Shown one piece after another: positions 8,121 through 16,757 of a stretch of 64,000 bases of DNA (positions within the stretch are counted from its first letter, which is position 1; every line of letters begins with the position of its first letter). The notes under the pieces are model-generated. The model had not been told where the DNA came from. It saw nothing but the letters and a program-made list of their open reading frames with translations, and did not search any database. The stretch lies in the NCBI GenBank assembly GCA_944380515.1, contig CALWHT010000041.1, positions 1 through 64,000 on the forward strand. Reading direction: 5' to 3'. Origin of the DNA: an uncultured Roseburia sp. GTDB lineage: Bacteria; Bacillota; Clostridia; Lachnospirales; Lachnospiraceae. The translations under genes were made by a program, and so were the position numbers.

Positions 8121-8543
8121 TCACCGCTTCCGCAAAAGACGGATGATTTTGACCTCATAAAACACCGTAACCGCGACAATCAGTGCCACAGCAACCAGAC
8201 TGTAACCCCCGTTCAACTGAATACCCATCACATCACAGATACTGGTAAACAAAAGGCTGATGACAAAAATAAGCTTCACGGCCCTCACCATATGAATGGT
8301 ATATATTCTGACCTTCCCGGTACAGGCCTCCTTCGTCAGCCCGTTGACCTTTTCCGGGTAAAAGCACAGCAGCGTCAGTCCCACATAAACCAAAATCAGC
8401 ATAACTCCGTTCATCAGAATGGAAATCAGCTCTGCCCCGTATATAATCCCATAATAAATCTGCAGCCCGAGGTATACAAACGCAGCTACGATTCCCACCG
8501 CTTCCAGCAGCAGGTCTGTTGTCGTCATTTCATCTTTTCTCAT
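8121..8543 (-). CDS. Small integral membrane protein, four predicted helices
   Basis: The 140-residue protein has four hydrophobic segments (about residues 10-30, 35-60, 80-100 and 108-130) and a basic C-terminus (EVKIIRLLRKR). I recognise no family. It starts with GGAG 8 nt before the ATG and lies 22 nt downstream of the deoxyinosine glycosylase gene on the same strand, so the two are probably co-transcribed. Confidence 0.7.
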   Translation of the reverse strand: MRKDEMTTTDLLLEAVGIVAAFVYLGLQIYYGIIYGAELISILMNGVMLILVYVGLTLLCFYPEKVNGLTKEACTGKVRIYTIHMVRAVKLIFVISLLFTSICDVMGIQLNGGYSLVAVALIVAVTVFYEVKIIRLLRKR

Positions 8544-8565
8544 TCTCTATACTCCATTGGCCGTT

Positions 8566-9072
8566 CTATGATTCATTCAACTTCTGCCCGACAGACGTGC
8601 TCCACGCCTCCAAAAGCCGCTCCCACTTCCAGGCTGCGTTTGCCGGACTTGTGGATGGAAGACGAATCAGCGGAGGCTGCCCTTCCCCGGCGCAATATTT
8701 TTGATACAACCGATATGCTTTATCTCCGTTGGCAAAAACAGCCCTGATATCGGCCTTCTGAAAAATCACATCCATATTGTTTGCCGTCACGTTTTTGATT
8801 GAGCTATCAGAGGAGCCCGCAATATCACAGGATGCAATGACATCCCAGAGCGCGATGCGGTGCCTTTGCAGCAAACTCTTTTTTTCTTCCACCGTCTCCG
8901 GGAGCGTCTCATTGCAGATTGCAGCGATTACCCGCCAGAAACGATTCTGGGGATGTCCGTAGTAAAACTGATTTTCCCTTGACTTGACAGAGGGAAACGA
9001 ACCGAGTATCAATATTTTTGAATTTTTATCGTAAACAGGTCCAAAGGTATGAACCTCATGTGTAAATTCCAT
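8566..9072 (-). CDS. DNA-deoxyinosine glycosylase (uracil-DNA glycosylase superfamily)
   Basis: The 168-residue product carries LILGSFPSVKSRE followed by YYGHPQNRFW, the active-site signature of the mismatch-type/deoxyinosine branch of the UDG superfamily, and a C-terminal LPSTSPAN that matches the second UDG motif. Such enzymes remove deaminated adenine (hypoxanthine) from DNA to start base-excision repair. The start at 9072 is chosen because GGAGGAAC lies 5 nt upstream, and the usual family length of about 165 fits. An open frame reaches further upstream but lacks a ribosome binding site. Confidence 0.85.
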   Translation of the reverse strand: MEFTHEVHTFGPVYDKNSKILILGSFPSVKSRENQFYYGHPQNRFWRVIAAICNETLPETVEEKKSLLQRHRIALWDVIASCDIAGSSDSSIKNVTANNMDVIFQKADIRAVFANGDKAYRLYQKYCAGEGQPPLIRLPSTSPANAAWKWERLLEAWSTSVGQKLNES

Positions 9073-9219
9073 CTTGTTCCTCCACGGACGCGCGTCTTTG
9101 ATGCCGCTGCCTGCCGGACAATTCTTTTTTATTATACGTGCTCTCGATTTTTTCGTCAATATATCCTTCCCTGCGTCCCCCAAAATTGATTTTTGAAGCG
9201 CCAAAATCGTATTCTTTTC

Positions 9220-9247
9220 TTGAAAATGCACCGGCGTGTGCTATAAT
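9220..9247 (+). promoter_or_regulatory. Sigma-A promoter of asnA
   Basis: TTGAAA (9220-9225) and TATAAT (9242-9247) are separated by 16 bp, with a TGTGC extended -10 element. The promoter leads into a leader of about 60 nt before asnA. Confidence 0.75.
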
Positions 9248-9311
9248 AAAACAGATTGGTGTCAGGCGGCGGACAGAGGTTTTCCCGCTTACGCCAGAGA
9301 GGAGAACTACA

Positions 9312-10322
9312 ATGGACAATATCATGATTCCAAAAGATTATCATTCCGAATTGAATTTACATGACACGCAGATTGCCATTAAGACAGTCAAGGATTTTTT
9401 CCAGAATCTGCTTGCACTGCGCCTGAATTTATCACGTGTATCCGCACCTTTATTTGTGGATCCGACCTCGGGCCTTAACGACAATCTCAACGGTGTGGAG
9501 CGCCCGGTTACGTTTGATATCAAAGAGCAGAACGGCAGGGAGGCGGAGGTTGTACAGTCCCTTGCAAAATGGAAGCGCTACGCCCTGAAAAAATACGGCT
9601 TTTCCTACGACGAAGGGCTTTACACCGATATGAACGCCATCCGCCGCGACGAGACGACCGACAATATCCACTCCATTTTTGTAGACCAGTGGGATTGGGA
9701 AAAGATTATCCGCAAAGAGGAACGGACGCTCGATACCTTAAAGGAAACCGTGACAACGGTTTATAACTGTCTGCGCAAGACGGAAAAATACATGTCAATC
9801 CAATATGATTACATAGAAGAAATCCTGCCGCATGATATATTCTTTATCACCTCCCAGGAGCTTTTGGAAATGTTCCCGGATAATACGCCAAAGGAACGGG
9901 AATATTACATCGCCAAGGCAAAGGGAGCCGTATGTATCATGCAAATCGGAGATGTACTGGAAAACGGAGAACCGCACGACGGGCGCGCTCCGGACTACGA
10001 TGACTGGTCTTTAAACGCCGACATCGTCGTTTATTATCCGGTGCTCGACATTGCGCTTGAGATTTCCTCCATGGGAATCCGCGTCGACAAGGACGCCCTG
10101 CTTTCCCAGCTTAAAAAATCCGGCTGCGAGGAGCGTGCCGCCCTTCCTTTCCAGAAATCCATCATAAATGAGGAACTTCCGTATACCATCGGCGGCGGTA
10201 TCGGGCAGTCCAGAATCTGCATGTTTTTCCTGCGCAAGGCGCACATCGGCGAGGTACAGTCCTCCCTGTGGCCCGAGGAAACCGCAAATGTCTGCGCCGA
10301 ACACGGCATTTCACTTCTGTAA
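9312..10322 (+). CDS. asnA: Aspartate--ammonia ligase (asparagine synthetase A)
   Basis: The 336-residue protein begins MDNIMIPKDYHSELNLHDTQ and contains APLFVDPTSGLNDNLNGVER and GGGIGQSR, hallmarks of AsnA, a class II aminoacyl-tRNA-synthetase-like fold. It makes asparagine from aspartate, ammonia and ATP in the cytosol. Length matches E. coli AsnA (330). The ATG at 9312 is preceded by GAGAGGAG; upstream in-frame codons to 9138 overlap the promoter and are not used. It is a single-gene unit with its own promoter and terminator. Confidence 0.95.
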   Translation: MDNIMIPKDYHSELNLHDTQIAIKTVKDFFQNLLALRLNLSRVSAPLFVDPTSGLNDNLNGVERPVTFDIKEQNGREAEVVQSLAKWKRYALKKYGFSYDEGLYTDMNAIRRDETTDNIHSIFVDQWDWEKIIRKEERTLDTLKETVTTVYNCLRKTEKYMSIQYDYIEEILPHDIFFITSQELLEMFPDNTPKEREYYIAKAKGAVCIMQIGDVLENGEPHDGRAPDYDDWSLNADIVVYYPVLDIALEISSMGIRVDKDALLSQLKKSGCEERAALPFQKSIINEELPYTIGGGIGQSRICMFFLRKAHIGEVQSSLWPEETANVCAEHGISLL

Positions 10323-10329
10323 ATACATT

Positions 10330-10367
10330 CGCCCGGAACGGATGAACTCCTTCCGGGCGATTTTTTC
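10330..10367 (+). terminator. Intrinsic terminator of asnA
   Basis: Stem CGCCCGGAA / TTCCGGGCG with the loop CGGATGAACTCC is followed by six T residues, 8 nt after the asnA stop codon. Confidence 0.85.
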
Positions 10368-10392
10368 ATTTCATTATAAAAAATAAATCTTA

Positions 10393-11310
10393 TCATCCGG
10401 CGCTGCAAAACCGTCGGAAAAACGCGCACTCCTCGCGGTTGCACTCCTTTGCCTCCTCCAAATGCATGTTGACATGAAAGACATGTCCCATATATTTCTG
10501 GCCTTTCTCCCCGTAAAGGCGGTACTCCGCAGTCACGCCTCTTTGCTCTAACAGCTCCTTCATCGGCTCCGCCGCCTCCCGCAGAAAATCATACTGCGAC
10601 GTCATAATAAAGGAAGGCGGAAAATCGGAAGTAATCTGCGGTACAAACGCAAGCTGCTCCTCCAACGCCTCCTTATTTTTTCCGAGATAATCATCAAACA
10701 CAGGGGACGCGTCCATACCGACTTTTTCCTGAATCCGCAGCAGTTCTTTTCTTCCCTCCGCCGATATGTCATACATACCGCAGTTGAATGCCGCCGCCCG
10801 AATACGGATTCCCTTCGGCACGGAAAACGGAAACTTCACCGCAAACGCCGGATTGGAATAGATTGCGCAGTAATGCGCCGCAAGCTGCGCCCCCGCGGAA
10901 TCACCGACGAAAAATATCCGGTCAGGATCCAGCGGATAACGCCCCGCATTTTCTGCAATCCACTGAAGAACCATATTTATGTCCGTTAGCTGCGCCGGAA
11001 ATTTGGCTTCGGGCGCAAGCCGGTAATTAAAGTTCACGACCGCAAAGCCCTGCTCCGCAAGAAACATGCCGTAATACCGGTAAACCTTTTTGCTTCCGTA
11101 TACATATCCGCCGCCGTGAACACTGACGATGACCGGAAGCTTTCCCCCGGTGCCTTTCGGAACGTAAAGGTCCAGCTTATGGCTGCTTCCGCCCGGCGCG
11201 TAGGCAATATCGTCATACGCCGTCACAGAAGCCGAATCCGTCAAGCCCCTGTCCCGTTTCCGGTCCGTATGTGAGGCCGCCAGCCGAAATCCGATACTGA
11301 ATTTAGACAT
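10393..11310 (-). CDS. Alpha/beta hydrolase (HSL-type esterase)
   Basis: The 305-residue protein shows the oxyanion-hole motif HGGGYVYGS, the nucleophile elbow GDSAG and a C-terminal HVF for the catalytic His, typical of hormone-sensitive-lipase-like carboxylesterases. It lacks a signal peptide, so it acts in the cytosol. The start at 11310 follows GGGAGGAAG and overlaps the end of aguB by 8 bp, which indicates translational coupling. It is the last gene of the polyamine operon. A role there is not known; it might hydrolyse an acylated or carbamoylated intermediate, which is inference only. Confidence 0.85.
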   Translation of the reverse strand: MSKFSIGFRLAASHTDRKRDRGLTDSASVTAYDDIAYAPGGSSHKLDLYVPKGTGGKLPVIVSVHGGGYVYGSKKVYRYYGMFLAEQGFAVVNFNYRLAPEAKFPAQLTDINMVLQWIAENAGRYPLDPDRIFFVGDSAGAQLAAHYCAIYSNPAFAVKFPFSVPKGIRIRAAAFNCGMYDISAEGRKELLRIQEKVGMDASPVFDDYLGKNKEALEEQLAFVPQITSDFPPSFIMTSQYDFLREAAEPMKELLEQRGVTAEYRLYGEKGQKYMGHVFHVNMHLEEAKECNREECAFFRRFCSAG

Positions 11311-12193
11311 TCTGCTTCCTCCCCGCAATTACGCCATAACATTCCGGTCTCCGGTCACGGAACAGTCCCCACTCGAGACGCTTTTCCGAAAGCTCATCCA
11401 GATCATACTCCGCCGTCAAAAGCTCCTCGTTCTCCCGGGACGCCTCCGCAATCAGCCCTCCCGTCTCGTCTGTCAGAAAGGATGAACCGTAAAAGCAGAG
11501 ACTTGACTTCTGCCCTCCGTTCTCACTACACGGCTCCACGCACTCGACCCCGATGCGGTTAGCCGCGATGACCGGCATCAGATTCGCCGCGGCATGTCCC
11601 TGCATGCAGCGCCTCCAGTGAGGCATACTGTCGCACTCCAAAATCGGCTCCGAGCCGATGGCGGTCGGGTAAAATAATAACTCCGCTCCCAAAAGCGCCA
11701 TGCTCCGCGCCGTCTCGGGGAACCACTGATCCCAGCAGATGCCGACGCCGATGGTTCCGAAACGGGTGGAAAACACCCGAAATCCCGTGTCCCCCGGCGT
11801 AAAATAAAACTTTTCCTGATAATAGTGGTCGTCGGGAATATGCGTCTTGCGGTACACCCCAAGTATGCTTCCGTCAGCATCCACGCAGGCAATGGAATTA
11901 TATAAATTGTTCACGTCCTTTTCGTAAAAGCTGACCGGCAGGACTATGCCAAGTTCCGCCGCAAGGCGCTGCCCCAGCTGTACCGCCGGACTCTCCCGAA
12001 GCGTCTTTGCATAGGCATAATACTCATATCTGCGCTCCTGACAAAAATACACCCGCTCAAACAGCTCCGGCAGAAGAACGATATTCGCTCCCTCCGCCGC
12101 GGCTTTACGCACCAGCCGTTCCGCCGTACTTAAATTTTCCGCCGCGTCCGTACTGCACTGCATCTGGACTGCCGCCACCTTCACTTTTCGCAT
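11303..12193 (-). CDS. aguB: N-carbamoylputrescine amidase
   Basis: The 296-residue nitrilase-superfamily enzyme has the catalytic triad E43 (LLPELFE), K116 (YRKTHIP) and C153 (GICWDQWFPE). It hydrolyses N-carbamoylputrescine to putrescine, CO2 and ammonia. A perfect AGGAGGAG precedes the ATG. The gene overlaps the 3' end of aguA by 13 bp, as expected for the paired agmatine-to-putrescine route. Confidence 0.95.
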   Translation of the reverse strand: MRKVKVAAVQMQCSTDAAENLSTAERLVRKAAAEGANIVLLPELFERVYFCQERRYEYYAYAKTLRESPAVQLGQRLAAELGIVLPVSFYEKDVNNLYNSIACVDADGSILGVYRKTHIPDDHYYQEKFYFTPGDTGFRVFSTRFGTIGVGICWDQWFPETARSMALLGAELLFYPTAIGSEPILECDSMPHWRRCMQGHAAANLMPVIAANRIGVECVEPCSENGGQKSSLCFYGSSFLTDETGGLIAEASRENEELLTAEYDLDELSEKRLEWGLFRDRRPECYGVIAGRKQNV

Positions 12194-13377
12194 TGCGCTC
12201 CTCCTTTTTCCCTTTCTGTGTCCGTCTGCCGCCTTGCCCCCGCCGGAATCTGCTGTGTAATACAGTGGATATTCCCGCCGCCGGTTAAAATATCCCTTGC
12301 GTAAACCGGAATAATTTCCCGCTCGGGACAGAGACGTTTCATAATCTCCGCTGCACGCCGGTCACTCTCCTTATTTTCCCCGCCGAACGCCGGGAGAATC
12401 ACCGCTCCGTTGGAGAAATAAAAATTCACATAGGAGGCCGCAAGGCGCTCTCCCGCCTCCCGGACATCCTCTCCCTCCTCAAACACATAACCCGAAAGCT
12501 CCTCCCCGGTCACACAGACCGGAACCTTCGGAATCGGAAGCTTATGCACCGTAATTTTTCTGCCCTTCGCGTCACGCTCCGCTTCCAGATAATCCAGACA
12601 GGCTTTCGAGAGCGGATACTGCGGATCCGCCTCATTGTCCGTCCACGCAAGCACGACCTCACCGGGTCTTAGAAAAGCACAGACATTATCCACATGCTCA
12701 TTTGTCTCGTCCATATAAATCCCACGGGGCAGCCACAAAACCTTTTCGGCCCCCAGAAACGCCTTCAGCCGTTTCTCAATCTGCTCTCTGGTAAGCTTGG
12801 GATTTCTTCCTGCGCTGCACAGGCAGGACTCCGTGACAAGCAAAGTTCCTTCCCCGTCACTGTGGACGGAGCCTCCCTCCAGCACAAAAGGGGACGCGTC
12901 GTAGCAATCGTATCCATAATGCCCGGCAAACGCTTTGGCAAAGGCATTGTCCCTCTCCCAGGAAGCGTAAAGTCCATCCACCTCACCGCCCCAGGCATTA
13001 AATTCCCAGTTGACGGCACGCACAGTGCGCTCTGCCCCATCCTTCACAACAAAGGTCGGTGCAATATCTCTTGCCCAAGCGTCATCCGTTTCGATTTCAA
13101 AAATTTTAACAGAATTTAACTTTTCATCCTGTGCAAGCTGCTCGGACAGTTCCCGTGCATAACCGACAGATTTTTTCCCTGCCGCAAGAAATACCGGCTC
13201 ACTCTTTGCGATGGCACGGATGACCTCGCCAAACGCGGCCCGCGCCTCCCTTGCCCCGTTTCTCCAGGAACCGGGGCGCTCCGGCATAATCATGATACAG
13301 CCCGCGTGAGGCTCAAACTCTCCCGGCATGAAAAAGCCGTCCTCCGCCGGACAGCTTTTATCGTTACCATTTTTCAC
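12181..13377 (-). CDS. aguA: Agmatine deiminase
   Basis: The 398-residue product belongs to the guanidino-group-modifying superfamily, with the catalytic Cys at residue 372 in GGGNIHCITQQ and substrate residues in WARDIAPTFV. It converts agmatine to N-carbamoylputrescine. I place the start at GTG 13377, just after the nspC stop, because GGGAAGG lies about 10 nt upstream and the protein then begins near the conserved MPGEFEPHAG region. A longer ATG form from 13413 would overlap nspC by 35 bp. Confidence 0.92.
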   Translation of the reverse strand: MKNGNDKSCPAEDGFFMPGEFEPHAGCIMIMPERPGSWRNGAREARAAFGEVIRAIAKSEPVFLAAGKKSVGYARELSEQLAQDEKLNSVKIFEIETDDAWARDIAPTFVVKDGAERTVRAVNWEFNAWGGEVDGLYASWERDNAFAKAFAGHYGYDCYDASPFVLEGGSVHSDGEGTLLVTESCLCSAGRNPKLTREQIEKRLKAFLGAEKVLWLPRGIYMDETNEHVDNVCAFLRPGEVVLAWTDNEADPQYPLSKACLDYLEAERDAKGRKITVHKLPIPKVPVCVTGEELSGYVFEEGEDVREAGERLAASYVNFYFSNGAVILPAFGGENKESDRRAAEIMKRLCPEREIIPVYARDILTGGGNIHCITQQIPAGARRQTDTEREKGGAQCEK

Positions 13378-13378
13378 G

Positions 13379-14521
13379 CTAAGACAGCCTTCCCTTAAAA
13401 TCCTCATAGCCAAACTCCTTTATGATTTCCACGCGGCCGTCCTCCCGCAGCAGCGCAATCGCCGGAAGCGGCATCCCGTTAAAAGTATTGTTCTTCACCA
13501 TCGAATAAATCGCCATGTCCTCAAAGACCAGACGGTCGCCGATTTCCGGCATTTTCTCGAAGCTGTAATCTCCTATCACGTCCCCGGCCAGACAGGTCAT
13601 CGACGAGAGCCGGCAGGTAAAGGGCGCCTCACCCGCCGGATAACCGCCCTTAAGCGGAGGACGGTACGGCATTTCAAGCACGTCCGGCATATGGCACGCC
13701 GCCGAGGCATCCAGGATTAATATATCCATGCCGTTATGCACGATATCCATAACCTCCGTCACCAGATATCCGGCATTCAAAGCAATCGCCTCCCCCGGCT
13801 CCAGATACACCGTAAGGCCATAGGTCTTTCGGATATAGGAAATCAGCTCCTTTAATTCGTCCAGCCGGTAATCCTGTCTGGTGATGTGATGTCCGCCGCC
13901 GAGATTGAGCCATTTTAACGACGGCAGGTAGCTGCCGAACTTTTTCTCAAAGGCGCGAAACGTCGTGCACAAATCGTCCGCATTCTGCTCACAGAGCGTA
14001 TGAAAATGAAGTCCCTCGATGTCCCCGGGCAGTTCCTCCGGAAATTCGGAACGAATCACCCCGAGCCTCGAATAAGCGCCGCAGGGGTCATAGATTGCAT
14101 GCCCCTCCTGCGTGGAGCACTCGGGATTCACACGGATTCCCATACTCACACGGCCTCCGTCAGCCCTGCCCGGAAGGCAGGTCTTCCGGTGCTTCTCGTA
14201 CTGGGCAAAGGAATTGAACACGATATGGTCGCAGATTTCGACCAGTTCGCGCATGTCCGCCTCCTTATACGCCGGAGCGAACACGTGATTCTCCTTTCCC
14301 ATCTCCTCATGCCCAAGGCGCGCCTCATAGAGGCCGCTCGCCGTCGTCCCGCTGATATACTCTCCGATCAGCGGATAGAGCGAAAACATGGAAAACGCCT
14401 TCTGCGCCAGCAGAATATGACAACCCGTCTCACGCTCCAGGTTCTGTAAAATTATTAAGTTCTGTTTTAATTTTTTCTCATCCACCACATAGCAGGGCGT
14501 CGGAAGCTCGTCCCATGTCAT
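13379..14521 (-). CDS. nspC: Carboxynorspermidine/carboxyspermidine decarboxylase
   Basis: The 380-residue enzyme is an alanine-racemase-fold PLP decarboxylase with the lysine at K41 (LLAQKAFSM), the glycine-rich phosphate loop NLGGGHH and the C-terminal dimer-site region. It decarboxylates carboxyspermidine to spermidine. The ATG at 14521 follows AAGGAG; codons upstream belong to the 3' end of the dehydrogenase gene. It lies next to its partner dehydrogenase, which supplies the substrate. Confidence 0.93.
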   Translation of the reverse strand: MTWDELPTPCYVVDEKKLKQNLIILQNLERETGCHILLAQKAFSMFSLYPLIGEYISGTTASGLYEARLGHEEMGKENHVFAPAYKEADMRELVEICDHIVFNSFAQYEKHRKTCLPGRADGGRVSMGIRVNPECSTQEGHAIYDPCGAYSRLGVIRSEFPEELPGDIEGLHFHTLCEQNADDLCTTFRAFEKKFGSYLPSLKWLNLGGGHHITRQDYRLDELKELISYIRKTYGLTVYLEPGEAIALNAGYLVTEVMDIVHNGMDILILDASAACHMPDVLEMPYRPPLKGGYPAGEAPFTCRLSSMTCLAGDVIGDYSFEKMPEIGDRLVFEDMAIYSMVKNNTFNGMPLPAIALLREDGRVEIIKEFGYEDFKGRLS

Positions 14522-14534
14522 CTGTATACGCTCC

Positions 14535-15794
14535 TTATTCCACGGTCTTCGGGTTTTCGTCCACCACCCAGGGCAGACCGTACTCATTTAACATATCCAT
14601 AAACGGGTCTGGATCGAATTCCTCAACGTTAAACACACCGTCCTTATCCCACACCTTATCGACAACCAGCGCCGCGCCAATCATCGCAGGAACGCCCGTC
14701 GTATAGGAAATTGCCTGAGAGCCTACCTCCCGGTAACATTCCTGATGGTCGCAGACATTATAAATGTAAATCGTCTTTTCCTTTCCGTCCTTCTTTCCGG
14801 TAAAAATGCAGCCGATATTGGTCTTTCCGACCGTGCGCGGTCCCAGGGAAGCCGGGTCGGGCAGCAGCGCCTTTAAAAACTGAATCGGTACAATCTCCCT
14901 TCCCTCATACATAATCGGAGAGGTAGAAAGCATCCCGACATTTTCCAGACATTTCATGTGCGTCAGATAGCTCTGCCCGAAGGTCATAAAGAAACGGATA
15001 CGCTTCACGCCCGGCACATTTTTTGCCAGCGACTCAATCTCCTCGTGGTGAAGAAGATACATATCCTTTTTCCCAACCTGTGGAAAATCATATTCTCTTT
15101 TAATTTCCATCGGCTTTGTCTCCACCCAGTGGCCGTTCTCCCAGTAGGAGCCGTTCGCGGAAACCTCCCTTAAGTTAATTTCGGGATTAAAGTTCGTCGC
15201 AAACGGATAGCCGTGGTCGCCGCCGTTGCAGTCTAAAATATCAATCGTCTCAATCTCGTCAAAATAGTGCTTTAAGGCGTAGGCGGTAAATACGCTGGTA
15301 ACGCCCGGGTCAAAGCCGCTGCCGAGCAGAGCGGTCAGACCGGCCTTTTCAAATTTCTCCCGGTAAGCCCACTGCCAGGAATAATCAAAATAGGCGGTAA
15401 AGCCCTCCTCCTTACAGCGCTTCTCATAAATCGCCCGCCACTCCTTATCGTCCGTATCCTCCGGCTCGTAATTCGCGGTGTCAATATAATCTACGCCGCA
15501 GGCAAGGCAGGCATCCATGATCGTCAAATCCTGATACGGCAAAGCCACATTCAGCACGGCATCCGGCTTATACTCCCGGATTAAAGCCGTCAGCTCGTCC
15601 ACATTGTCAGCGTCCACCTTCGCCGTGGTAATGACGGTGTCCGTCGTGTTCTGAAGCTTTTCCTTCAACGCGTCGCATTTTTCTTTTGTCCGGCTTGCAA
15701 TGCAGATTTCCGAAAAGGTTTTGCTGTTCTGACAGCATTTATGAACCGCTACTCCCGCAACGCCGCCGCAGCCGATAATTAACAGTTTTCCCAT
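14535..15794 (-). CDS. Carboxyspermidine/carboxynorspermidine dehydrogenase (saccharopine dehydrogenase family)
   Basis: The 419-residue protein begins with the NAD(P)-binding motif LLIIGCGGVAGVA and has the saccharopine-dehydrogenase layout, including LLGSGFDPG. In polyamine operons this family reductively condenses putrescine (or diaminopropane) with aspartate semialdehyde to give carboxyspermidine (or carboxynorspermidine). CAGGAGG precedes the ATG at 15794. Operon partners nspC and aguAB, which make putrescine, argue for spermidine as the product. Confidence 0.92.
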   Translation of the reverse strand: MGKLLIIGCGGVAGVAVHKCCQNSKTFSEICIASRTKEKCDALKEKLQNTTDTVITTAKVDADNVDELTALIREYKPDAVLNVALPYQDLTIMDACLACGVDYIDTANYEPEDTDDKEWRAIYEKRCKEEGFTAYFDYSWQWAYREKFEKAGLTALLGSGFDPGVTSVFTAYALKHYFDEIETIDILDCNGGDHGYPFATNFNPEINLREVSANGSYWENGHWVETKPMEIKREYDFPQVGKKDMYLLHHEEIESLAKNVPGVKRIRFFMTFGQSYLTHMKCLENVGMLSTSPIMYEGREIVPIQFLKALLPDPASLGPRTVGKTNIGCIFTGKKDGKEKTIYIYNVCDHQECYREVGSQAISYTTGVPAMIGAALVVDKVWDKDGVFNVEEFDPDPFMDMLNEYGLPWVVDENPKTVE

Positions 15795-15813
15795 GATTTT
15801 TTCCTCCTGAACT

Positions 15814-16677
15814 TTATTTCTTGCGATCTTCTTCTTCCTCGAGCATGTCCTCCACATATTTCGGCAGCATGAACGCGCCCTTGTGAAGGTTCGTGGTGTA
15901 ATACCACGTCTTGATTCTGCGCTCCTTCCAGCGCTTCGGATTCAAATCCTCCAGCGGATGATATTTCTTGGAAGCAAATCCGAACAGCCAGTACCCCGAC
16001 GAGCAGGTCGGGATATGCGCCTGGTAGACACGGCTGATCGGAAAGCTGTGGCTGGCTTTCCGGTGCATGACACGGCAGGATTCCTCGTCCTCATCGTAAA
16101 ACGGACTGCCGTGCTGATACACCATAATACCGTCCTCCTTGAGCGCCCGAAAACAATTCCCGTAAAACTCCTTGGTAAACAGTCCGGCCGTATGCCCGAG
16201 CGGGTCGATGGCATCATTGATAATCAAATCGTATTCATCATGCTTCATCCGCAGAAACTTCAACCCGTCCTCATAGTAGACCGTCACCCGCTCATCACTT
16301 AAGCCCCTGGCGTTGTCCGGAAAAAATTCCCGGCATACCTCGACAAAAACACGGTCCGGCTCCACCACGTCAATCTGCTCTATCTCATCATAATAGCTCA
16401 GCTCTCTGGCAACGCCGCCGTCGCCGCCTCCGATGACAAGCACCTTTTTTACGTGCGGATGTACTGCCATCGGCACATGCACAATCATCTCGTCATAGAC
16501 AAACTCATCCTTTTCCGAAAATACAATACTGCCGTCCGAGCTTAAAAAACGTCCGAACTCATCCGAATCAAACACGTCAATCCGCTGATATTCCGTTTGC
16601 AGCCCGAATAACTGCTTCTGTACCTTGATGGAAACCTTCACCTTTTCCGTTTGATAGTCTGAAAACCAAAGTTCCAT
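15814..16677 (-). CDS. speE: Spermidine synthase-like aminopropyltransferase
   Basis: The 287-residue Rossmann-fold protein has the GGGDGGVAREL motif and the DVVEPD strand of SpeE. In canonical enzymes the gate loop reads DSTDPxGPAxxLF; here it is NDAIDPLGHTAGLF, so the two acidic residues remain but the S/T and P positions differ. SpeE normally transfers an aminopropyl group from decarboxylated AdoMet made by SpeD, yet no speD is present in this window and the operon already encodes the carboxyspermidine route. A changed substrate is possible. AGGAGG precedes the ATG. Confidence 0.88.
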   Translation of the reverse strand: MELWFSDYQTEKVKVSIKVQKQLFGLQTEYQRIDVFDSDEFGRFLSSDGSIVFSEKDEFVYDEMIVHVPMAVHPHVKKVLVIGGGDGGVARELSYYDEIEQIDVVEPDRVFVEVCREFFPDNARGLSDERVTVYYEDGLKFLRMKHDEYDLIINDAIDPLGHTAGLFTKEFYGNCFRALKEDGIMVYQHGSPFYDEDEESCRVMHRKASHSFPISRVYQAHIPTCSSGYWLFGFASKKYHPLEDLNPKRWKERRIKTWYYTTNLHKGAFMLPKYVEDMLEEEEDRKK

Positions 16678-16757
16678 ACCGCATCCTCCTGCCCATTCCC
16701 AGCCGCCCGCGTCCCCGCGGCGTTTTCTTCTTCCTCACCGGTGCCGCCTGATCTGTC

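Noticed and set aside
7785-8747. 320-codon plus-strand frame
   Set aside because: It runs antisense to three genes with good starts, has a composition unlike a protein (many His, Ser, Arg) and no ribosome binding site.
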